This document shows, piece by piece, positions 1-5,150 of a stretch of DNA of 7,392 nt. The stretch is taken from positions 1 to 7,392 of the forward strand of contig JACMIS010000737.1 of the NCBI GenBank assembly GCA_014381035.1. Direction: 5' to 3'. Below the pieces are notes generated by a model. That model saw nothing but the letters and a program-made list of their open reading frames with translations, was not told where the DNA came from and searched no databases. Origin of the DNA: Armatimonadota bacterium. GTDB lineage: Bacteria > Armatimonadota > Armatimonadia > Armatimonadales > Armatimonadaceae. The first letter of the stretch is position 1. Each line of letters opens with the position of its first letter. Made by a program: the position numbers and the translations under genes.

Positions 1-14
1 AGGGAGAGGGGGAG
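1..14. repeat. Partial copy of the GGGAGAGGG repeat at window edge
   Basis: The first 12 bases (AGGGAGAGGGGG) are identical to bases 100-111, which form the right half of the palindromic repeat at 83-112. The left half of this copy would lie outside the window. Two copies about 100 bases apart suggest a small cluster of REP-like intergenic palindromes downstream of the ABC transporter gene. A purine-rich 12-mer can recur by chance, so the call is tentative. Confidence 0.4.
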
Positions 15-16
15 AA

Positions 17-35
17 GCGGAAACGAAGTTTCCGC
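17..35. repeat. Perfect 8-bp hairpin, loop GAA
   Basis: The arms GCGGAAAC (17-24) and GTTTCCGC (28-35) are perfectly complementary around a 3-base loop GAA. The hairpin lies between the two GGGAGAGGG repeat units in the non-coding stretch past the end of the ABC exporter gene. There is no T-run on either side, so it does not look like a standard intrinsic terminator. It may be part of a composite repeat element or an RNA-level hairpin in the transporter transcript. Confidence 0.5.
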
Positions 36-82
36 GAGCCAGAGGGGACACGCGGTATACGATTTGCCTCCGGTGCATCAAC

Positions 83-112
83 TCTCCCTCTCCCTTCGAA
101 GGGAGAGGGGGG
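83..112. repeat. 24-bp perfect palindrome, REP-like intergenic repeat
   Basis: Bases 86-97 (CCCTCTCCCTTC) and 98-109 (GAAGGGAGAGGG) form a perfect 12-bp inverted repeat with no spacer, centred on TTCGAA. It extends to 83-112 if G-T wobble pairs are allowed. It begins about 16 bases beyond the stop codon of the minus-strand ABC transporter. On that transcript it would fold into a very stable hairpin that could stabilise the mRNA 3' end or terminate weakly, but no U-tract follows. CCCTCTCCC/GGGAGAGGG palindromes are common as dispersed intergenic repeats in many bacterial genomes; that assignment is by resemblance. Confidence 0.7.
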
Positions 113-127
113 TGAGGGTCCTCTGCA

Positions 128-1855
128 CTAATTCCCAGAAACGGCGGCGTACTGCGCGTCGTGCAATCGCTGATAGACGCCGCCGCGCCGGACTAACTCC
201 TGATGCCGCCCCTGCTCGGCGACTCCCGTTTCGTCAACCACCACGATCCGGTCGGCGTTCTGGATCGTCGCCAGGCGGTGCGCGATTACCAGCGTCGTGC
301 GCCCGACGGCGAGTTCGGCGAGCGAGGCTTGTATCGCGCGTTCGGTTTCAGTGTCGAGTGCGGACGTGGCTTCGTCCAGAATCAAAATCGGCGGGTTTTT
401 AAGGAACATCCGCGCGATAGCAAGCCGCTGTTTCTGCCCCCCGGATAGTTTGACGCCGCGCTCGCCGATGATCGTGTCCAGTCCGGTCGGCAACTGCGCG
501 ATCATTTCGTCGAGGCGGGCGCGTCGGGCGGCTTCGAGGATTTCCGGCTCCGTCGCGTCCAGTTTGCCGTAAGCGATATTTTCCCGGATCGTTCCGGCGA
601 ACAGGAAAACGTCCTGCTGGACGATACCGATGTTGCGCCGGAGCGACGCCAGCGTCATCTTGCGAATGTCGGTGCCGTCTATCGTGATGCGCCCGTCGCT
701 GACTTCGTAGAAACGCGGGACCAGCGAACATATCGTTGTTTTGCCCGCGCCACTCGGACCCACGAATGCCACCGTTTCGCCGGGAAGAATCGTCAGGTCA
801 ATCCCTTTCAGGACTTGCTTGTGTTCGTCGTAGCCGAAACTTACTTTTTCGAAGTGGATGTCGCCGCGCAGATGCGCGACGGTTATCGCATCCGGCGCGT
901 CGGCGATGTCGGGTTCGGTTTCGAGAAGTTCGGTATACCGCTTGAATCCAGCAATGCCTTTCGGATACGTTTCGAGAACGGCGTTTATCTTCTCTACCGG
1001 TCGGAAGAAAACGTTCACGAGGAGCAGAAATCCCATAAATCCACCGATGGTCATCTCGCCACGCAGTACATAGAACGCACCCGCGATCATCACGAACAGT
1101 TGCACGATGCGCATCGTCATATACGAAAGCGACATGCTTTTCGACATCAGTCGGTACGCGTCTAACTTCGTTTCGCGGTACTTGTCGTTGTCACGGGCGA
1201 ATAATGAACGTTCATGTTCCTCGTTGGCGAACGCCTGCACGACACGAATCCCGCCCACATTCTCCTCGATCCGCGCATTGAAATCTCCCACGCGCCCGAA
1301 CAACGAGCGCATCGTCTGTGTCATCGCGCTACCGTACCGGGTGGAAATCCAGGTCATGGGCGGCACGACGAGTCCGGTAATCAATGCCAGAACCGGATGG
1401 ATCGTGAACATCAGAACAAACGAGCCGACAAAAGTCATCACGGCGATAAACGCGTCCTCGGGTCCGTGGTGTGCGACCTCGCCGACATCTTCCAGATCTT
1501 TAGTCACGCGAGCCACCAGATGCCCGGTTTTCTGATTGTCGTAAAAACGGAACGGCAGTTTCTGCAGATGATCGAAGATCCGGCGACGCATCTCGGTTTC
1601 GATGGAGATTCCGAGCACATGTCCCCAATAGTTGACGATGAATTGCAATCCCGTATTGAGTAGATAAATGGCAAGTAGCCCTACCGACGCACTCAGAATC
1701 AGCGTCCAGTTCTGGCTGGGCAATAGTTTGTCAACGAAGTTCGTGATCGCGAGCGGAAATGCCAGTTCCAGCAAACCCGACAGTACCGCGCAGGAAAAGT
1801 CGAGCAGAAAGAGATTACGGTGCGGTTTATAATAGGAAAAGAATTGGCGGAGCAT
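128..1855 (-). CDS. ABC exporter, fused permease and ATPase (MsbA/BmrA type)
   Basis: This 575-residue half-transporter has the usual length and layout of homodimeric type IV exporters. The N-terminal permease has about six membrane helices, near residues 17-37, 52-76, 134-152, 154-172, 246-265 and 269-287. The C-terminal ATPase is intact: A-loop Y342, Walker A GPSGAGKTT (366-374), Q-loop VQQD (412-415), signature LSGGQ (470-474), Walker B LILDE (491-495) and H-loop H526. It sits in the cytoplasmic membrane and should couple ATP hydrolysis to export of a lipid, drug or peptide; the sequence does not give the substrate. No partner half-transporter is adjacent, so a homodimer is likely. It is divergent from a TlpA-like/MerR operon, whose regulator has a drug-sensor-type domain, so regulated efflux is possible (inference). 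The ATG at 1855 has no Shine-Dalgarno sequence but follows a TAGAAT box by 14 bases. Confidence 0.95.
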   Translation of the reverse strand: MLRQFFSYYKPHRNLFLLDFSCAVLSGLLELAFPLAITNFVDKLLPSQNWTLILSASVGLLAIYLLNTGLQFIVNYWGHVLGISIETEMRRRIFDHLQKLPFRFYDNQKTGHLVARVTKDLEDVGEVAHHGPEDAFIAVMTFVGSFVLMFTIHPVLALITGLVVPPMTWISTRYGSAMTQTMRSLFGRVGDFNARIEENVGGIRVVQAFANEEHERSLFARDNDKYRETKLDAYRLMSKSMSLSYMTMRIVQLFVMIAGAFYVLRGEMTIGGFMGFLLLVNVFFRPVEKINAVLETYPKGIAGFKRYTELLETEPDIADAPDAITVAHLRGDIHFEKVSFGYDEHKQVLKGIDLTILPGETVAFVGPSGAGKTTICSLVPRFYEVSDGRITIDGTDIRKMTLASLRRNIGIVQQDVFLFAGTIRENIAYGKLDATEPEILEAARRARLDEMIAQLPTGLDTIIGERGVKLSGGQKQRLAIARMFLKNPPILILDEATSALDTETERAIQASLAELAVGRTTLVIAHRLATIQNADRIVVVDETGVAEQGRHQELVRRGGVYQRLHDAQYAAVSGN

Positions 1856-1869
1856 AAATGGATGGGATC

Positions 1870-1875
1870 ATTCTA
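1870..1875 (-). promoter_or_regulatory. Putative -10 box of the ABC exporter (TAGAAT)
   Basis: On the minus strand TAGAAT matches 5 of 6 bases of the sigma-70 -10 consensus. It ends 14 bases before the ATG, predicting a leader of only about 7 bases. No convincing -35 hexamer lies 16-19 bases upstream; that position is occupied by the 15-bp dyad at 1890-1904. Transcription might therefore depend on an activator or be controlled by a factor at the dyad. Confidence 0.4.
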
Positions 1876-1889
1876 ATGGGTGGAAAAGT

Positions 1890-1904
1890 TACAATGTGAT
1901 TGTA
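1890..1904. promoter_or_regulatory. Perfect dyad TACAAT-GTG-ATTGTA, candidate operator
   Basis: Two perfectly complementary 6-base arms flank a GTG centre. The dyad lies in the divergent intergenic region, 14-28 bases upstream of the exporter's putative -10 box, so it covers the expected -35 position. Its size and symmetry suit a dimeric DNA-binding protein. The minus strand contains ACATTGT, which also occurs at 1986-1992 inside the spacer of the opposite promoter; a 7-base match is weak evidence. The MerR-family protein encoded at 3163-4005 is the nearest candidate binder. Confidence 0.4.
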
Positions 1905-1976
1905 CCTTACGGAATCGTATCGGGGGTCCTGCCGGGTTTAAGCGGTAAACAACTCAAAAACCTATCGCCTCTGCCC

Positions 1977-2007
1977 TTGACTCTGACATTGTGTGAGACT
2001 GTAGACT
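1977..2007 (+). promoter_or_regulatory. Candidate MerR-type promoter: TTGACT, 19-base spacer, TAGACT
   Basis: A -35 box TTGACT (1977-1982, 5 of 6 consensus) and a -10 box TAGACT (2002-2007, 4 of 6) are separated by 19 bases instead of the optimal 17. Inside this region TCTGACA (1982-1988) and TGTGAGA (1992-1998) form an imperfect dyad, 6 of 7 pairs, around TTG. MerR-family activators bind a dyad in an over-long 19-20 base spacer and untwist it; that is established for the family. The operon transcribed from here encodes a MerR-family protein, so autoregulation is the natural inference. The -10 box ends 7 bases before the ATG at 2015, implying that transcription starts at or next to the start codon. 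Confidence 0.5.
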
Positions 2008-2014
2008 CCTAATC

Positions 2015-3139
2015 ATGAAACTCGGAAACGTACTGACTATAATAACGATGTTATTGCTCGCTGGGCTGCCCGCGCAGGCGTGTGCTGCCGACCCGCCGAA
2101 ACCTGCACTGGTTGGGCGCGTCGTGAACGAAGGCGGTATACCGGTGCCCGGCGTCACCGTCGCCCGTGGTTGGCTGTGGGACAGCGAAAAGAAGGGCGCG
2201 TTTAGCCCGTATGGCGCATGGCGTGCAGACACGAAAGGCGGATTCCGCGTCCCCGCCGAGGGAATCGACAACTGGCCGCTGTTCTATCCGCTCTCGTTGT
2301 TCACGACCGATGCCGGGGGGAAGCGCGGCGCGGCGACAGTGGTTCGCAAGGCGGGGGATCCCGTGACACTTACTCTGCGCCCGCTCACGCCGGTGCGGTT
2401 TACGTTGCGCATCGAGGGTTGGGAGGGGAAAGCACCGTTTCTGAACATCACGGTCGCGCCGAAGGGGGGGCCGCATGCGGTAACTGTCCCGAGCGGGCTA
2501 TCGGGGAGTGTGCCGCTCCCACCGGGGGACTATACGTTAGAGGTGTCGTCGCTGGATACGGTCAGTCGCGAAGTGCCCTTCACCGTCAAGAGCGGTAAAG
2601 GTTCGCTTGATCTGGGCACCCTTAGACTGGAAAAAGGACCGCTGGCACGACTGTATGGTAAGCCCGCCCCCCCGCTGACCGTGACGGAGGCACTCGGTAT
2701 TTCTCCCAAAATAACGCTCGGTGATTATCGAGGCAAATGGGTACTGATTGATTTCTGGGGATGGTGGTGTCCGCCGTGTGTACAGAAATCTCTGCCGGAT
2801 GCCGTTGCTTTTTATGACAGCCACCCGGAATGGCGTGACCGATACCAGATCCTTGCTTTTCACTGTGTAGACGCCGCCTCAATCGCCGAACTCACTCCCC
2901 GTCTGCGCTCGTTGGAGACGAACATTTGGAAGGGACGGGCTCTCCCGTTTCCTATTCTTCTGGATGTGACCGAGACGACGATAAAAGAGTGGGGGATCAC
3001 GATCTATCCGACCGATGTACTTATTGACCCGGAGGGCAACGTGGTCCGTGGTGGTAGCCTCGAACTGCTCCAGGAGAAACTGAAAGCGGAACAACCGGTG
3101 AAACAGGTGATTGAGACGCCCCCGTCGAAAGCACAGTAG
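2015..3139 (+). CDS. Exported TlpA-like thioredoxin-fold protein with N-terminal beta-sandwich domains
   Basis: This 374-residue protein starts with a signal peptide (hydrophobic core 5-19, likely cleavage near the ACAA/D site at residues 22-26), so it should act outside the cytoplasmic membrane. Residues about 31-120 resemble a carboxypeptidase-regulatory-like beta-sandwich (LVGRVVNEGGIPVPGVTV), and 123-205 look like a second beta-rich domain. Residues about 212-360 form a TlpA/ResA-type thioredoxin domain with active site WCPPC (C252 and C255) and the expected cis-proline at P332 in IYPTDVLID. Family knowledge points to thiol-disulfide exchange, for example reducing extracytoplasmic disulfides. 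The active-site lead-in FWGWWCPPC differs from the commoner FWATWCPPC. It is the first gene of a likely two-gene operon with the MerR regulator. The ATG at 2015 has no Shine-Dalgarno sequence but directly follows a -10 box. The gene contains G7 (2464-2470) and C7 (2667-2673) runs, with the frame intact. The natural substrate is unknown. Confidence 0.88.
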   Translation: MKLGNVLTIITMLLLAGLPAQACAADPPKPALVGRVVNEGGIPVPGVTVARGWLWDSEKKGAFSPYGAWRADTKGGFRVPAEGIDNWPLFYPLSLFTTDAGGKRGAATVVRKAGDPVTLTLRPLTPVRFTLRIEGWEGKAPFLNITVAPKGGPHAVTVPSGLSGSVPLPPGDYTLEVSSLDTVSREVPFTVKSGKGSLDLGTLRLEKGPLARLYGKPAPPLTVTEALGISPKITLGDYRGKWVLIDFWGWWCPPCVQKSLPDAVAFYDSHPEWRDRYQILAFHCVDAASIAELTPRLRSLETNIWKGRALPFPILLDVTETTIKEWGITIYPTDVLIDPEGNVVRGGSLELLQEKLKAEQPVKQVIETPPSKAQ

Positions 3140-3162
3140 GGAGGCGCGCACGACCGCCGTAT

Positions 3163-4005
3163 ATGCTGAAAATAGGGGAGTTTTCACGGTTATCACAGGT
3201 GTCGGTGCGGATGCTACGTCACTATGACAAGTTGCGTTTGCTCCGTCCCGTCTACGTCGACGACGATTCCGGCTACCGCTATTACACACTGGAACAGCTT
3301 TCCGAGTTGAATCGCCTTCTCGCGCTGAAAGATCTGGGTTTCTCGCTGGAGGAGATACGGCGTCTGATGCGGGGTGGTCTGTCGCCGGAACAGGTAGTCG
3401 GGATGTTGAAACTGCGCCATACCGAATTGTGCCGACAGATTCACGAAGGACAGGCTCGTCTGCGGCGTGTCGAGACCCGTCTCGCGGTGATAGACCGGCA
3501 AGGCGAGATCGCGTCGCCTTATGAAGTCGTCCTCAAACGCGTGGAGCCGATCCATGTCGCTTCCGTCCGCGCTATCTTGCCCAACTACACGGACACCATC
3601 GCCCTCTGGTCGGAAATGACTCCGTTTCTGCACCGGCACGGGCTATCGGTCGGTTCGGAGCATGTTTATCTGTATCACGATCCGGAGTACCGGGAAACGG
3701 GGGTAGATACCGAGATAGCGATTCCAGTCCCGAAGGGAACTACCGGGGCTGGGCGCGTCCTGATAAAAAGCTTGCCGGAGCTGGAGTGCGCCGCCGCCAC
3801 TATTTATCGCGGCGACATCGCGGAGGTATATAGTGCTTATGCGGCACTGAGCGCCTGGATGGGTGCCAACGGATACCGGATCTGCGGTCCCAACCGGCTG
3901 ATCGTACTGGACCGCGCCGGACCGCCGCACCAACACGTCACCGAGGTACTATGGCCCGTGCACCCCGGGTCCCTTTCGGGTGAAGGAACCCTGGTCGGAC
4001 GCTGA
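3163..4005 (+). CDS. MerR-family regulator with GyrI-like effector domain
   Basis: The 280-residue product has a MerR winged helix-turn-helix at the N-terminus: IGEFSRLSQVSVRMLRHYDK (4-23), followed by the wing with DSGYRYYTLEQL. A dimerisation helix spans about 77-113 and a GyrI-like/effector-binding domain about 118-277. This is the architecture of BmrR-like activators, which bind small, often hydrophobic or cationic ligands. E261 in TEVLWPV may correspond to the acidic pocket residue of that family (inference). The few cysteines (C90, C209, C241) are not arranged as in metal-sensing MerR proteins. The gene starts 23 bases after the TlpA-like gene on the same strand, so the two are probably co-transcribed. 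A GGAGG at 3140-3144 lies 18 bases from the ATG, too far for a normal ribosome-binding site. Likely targets are its own operon promoter and possibly the divergent ABC exporter. Confidence 0.92.
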   Translation: MLKIGEFSRLSQVSVRMLRHYDKLRLLRPVYVDDDSGYRYYTLEQLSELNRLLALKDLGFSLEEIRRLMRGGLSPEQVVGMLKLRHTELCRQIHEGQARLRRVETRLAVIDRQGEIASPYEVVLKRVEPIHVASVRAILPNYTDTIALWSEMTPFLHRHGLSVGSEHVYLYHDPEYRETGVDTEIAIPVPKGTTGAGRVLIKSLPELECAAATIYRGDIAEVYSAYAALSAWMGANGYRICGPNRLIVLDRAGPPHQHVTEVLWPVHPGSLSGEGTLVGR

Positions 4006-4051
4006 AGCATTCCGGTGTGATGTGGACCCTTCAAGGCATAATAGCGGAAAG

Positions 4052-5023
4052 TTAGCCGCGCCTGCCAGAAGATTCACGTTTTTCTTTAACCCGCGCCGAT
4101 TTATCCGCGGAGTCTTTGCGGGCGGCGAATGGATGTGCTGCGTGTTTCCGGAATCCGGTGAGTGTCAGGGAGTTGTCGGGGTGAACGCCAAGTACAGAGT
4201 AACCGCTGTTTTCCGGTCCGCTCCCTTCGATCATCGCCGCCATTGTCAGGTATGGGATCGTGTTGATCACCTGTAACTCGTTTTGGTGGCTGTGCCCTTG
4301 AAAGACCGCCAGCACCTTGCCCGATTTTTCCAGGATCGTCCGCACCGCCGGGGCACTGTGAATCAAATAATCGGAGTTCTTCGGCGCGTCGAGTCGCTGG
4401 TGGACAAATACTAATACCTTGCCTGTCGCCGATTGTAGGTCTTTCTCCAGCCAGTCGCGTTCGACCGCCGGAATCTCCGTGTCCGTCCATTTGAACTCGC
4501 CAGGTGCGTAGGCGGTGCCGTCAGCGCGGAAGCACGCATCAAGTACCACGCAATGAACGCCGTTTTTGTCGAAGGAATAATAGGAACGTGATTGCCCGCA
4601 TCCCGCAAGGAACTGTGCCTTGGTCAGTCCGGAAACGCAGTGATTCCCGAGCACGAAATGGCGTGGCGCGTTCAGTTTGCCGAATTCGCCGGTGATAATC
4701 TTGAGGAAGCCGGTCTCTTTGGCAACATCGGGCGGGTTCGGGGTATCAATCAGGTCGCCCAGCGCGACCGCGACATCTACCTTTTCCCCGTTGAGATGTG
4801 TCACGGCTTCCCGCATTTTCCCCAGAGATTCGCGATAGTAGCGGGTCCCTTTCGTGTCGGCATCGGCGTAATGTACATCGGTGATCAGACCGAGCCTCAA
4901 CACCGGCTTGGCGGCAAGAGCAACCTCGGCGTCGCTTCCCACCGCAAGCAGTAACAGCGTCCCGCCGCCAAGAAAAAGGGCTTGTCGCCGGTTCATCATC
5001 TTCGGTTGTGTTTCAGAGTGCAT
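4052..5023 (-). CDS. Exported calcineurin-like metallophosphoesterase
   Basis: The 323-residue product has the full metal-binding set of the calcineurin-like phosphoesterase family: D49 and H51 (TDVHYAD), D90 (GDLID), N127 and H128 (GNH), H208 (VFVHQR), and H244 and H246 (GHSH). It should be a binuclear-metal phosphomonoesterase or phosphodiesterase; the substrate cannot be read from the sequence. The N-terminus has a twin-arginine motif (NRRQALFLGGG, R12-R13), a hydrophobic stretch and an ALA/A cleavage site near residue 37, so Tat export to the extracytoplasmic space is likely. The C-terminal tail (about 292-323) is strongly basic and probably unstructured. The start is uncertain: ATG 5023 follows a TACAAT box by only 4 bases, while internal ATGs at 4999 and 4996 would give a more typical short Tat n-region (MNRRQ). 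It converges on the MerR gene with a 46-base gap and shows no clear link to it. Confidence 0.9.
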   Translation of the reverse strand: MHSETQPKMMNRRQALFLGGGTLLLLAVGSDAEVALAAKPVLRLGLITDVHYADADTKGTRYYRESLGKMREAVTHLNGEKVDVAVALGDLIDTPNPPDVAKETGFLKIITGEFGKLNAPRHFVLGNHCVSGLTKAQFLAGCGQSRSYYSFDKNGVHCVVLDACFRADGTAYAPGEFKWTDTEIPAVERDWLEKDLQSATGKVLVFVHQRLDAPKNSDYLIHSAPAVRTILEKSGKVLAVFQGHSHQNELQVINTIPYLTMAAMIEGSGPENSGYSVLGVHPDNSLTLTGFRKHAAHPFAARKDSADKSARVKEKRESSGRRG

Positions 5024-5027
5024 GGTA

Positions 5028-5058
5028 ATTGTAGTGGATGGTACTCCGACTTTGTTAA
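5028..5058 (-). promoter_or_regulatory. Putative promoter of the metallophosphoesterase gene
   Basis: On the minus strand TTAACA (5058-5053, 5 of 6 consensus for -35) and TACAAT (5033-5028, 5 of 6 for -10) are separated by 19 bases. The -10 box ends only 4 bases before the ATG at 5023. Transcription would begin at or just inside that codon, giving either a leaderless mRNA or a roughly 20-25 base leader for the internal ATGs at 4999/4996. No clear dyad fills the spacer, unlike the promoter at 1977-2007. Confidence 0.45.
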
Positions 5059-5061
5059 GCG

Positions 5062-5085
5062 AAGATTAACTCCCGGTTAAATCTT
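5062..5085. repeat. Imperfect hairpin between two minus-strand genes
   Basis: AAGATTAAC (5062-5070) and GTTAAATCTT (5076-5085) pair around TCCCG with one bulged A. The element lies 50 bases past the stop codon of the HEAT-like gene and just upstream of the phosphoesterase's putative -35 box. On the minus strand no T-run follows the AT-rich stem, so it is a poor intrinsic terminator. It could be an operator or a weak transcript-end hairpin. Confidence 0.35.
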
Positions 5086-5125
5086 TCTCGCCGAACCGTC
5101 ATAGGGAGACGAGTCACACCGCAAT

Positions 5126-5150
5126 CCAGTCCGCTTCAGCGCGGAGCTGG
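5126..5150 (-). terminator. Hairpin spanning the stop codon of the HEAT-like gene
   Basis: On the plus strand CCAG-T-CCGC (5126-5134) and GCGG-AG-CTGG (5141-5150) form an 8-bp GC-rich stem with a small internal loop and a 6-base loop that contains the gene's stop codon. No T-tract follows on the minus strand, so termination here would be inefficient or Rho-aided. It may simply be a chance stem in GC-rich DNA. Confidence 0.2.

Noticed and set aside
1107..1663. Two long plus-strand open frames (142 and 149 codons) antisense to the ABC exporter
   Set aside because: They lie wholly inside a gene with intact, well-recognised domains, have no family-like motifs, and are explained by the codon bias of the opposite strand.
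1936..1950. Inverted repeat GTTTA-AGCGG-TAAAC in the divergent intergenic region
   Set aside because: The arms are only 5 bases and do not coincide with either promoter's boxes; this is expected by chance.
2218..2598. A 126-codon plus-strand frame overlapping the TlpA-like gene
   Set aside because: It is a +1 shadow frame of a gene with a signal peptide and active site in the main frame, and it has no start signals or recognisable fold.
3967..3991. Hairpin GGGTCCCTTTC / GAAGGAACCC as a terminator of the MerR gene
   Set aside because: It has mismatches, lies inside the last codons of the gene and has no T-tract after it. No convincing terminator is visible in the 46-base convergent gap either.
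3163..4005. MerR protein as a mercury or heavy-metal sensor
   Set aside because: The C-terminal domain is GyrI-like, and the three scattered cysteines do not form the metal-binding pattern of MerR, CueR or ZntR.
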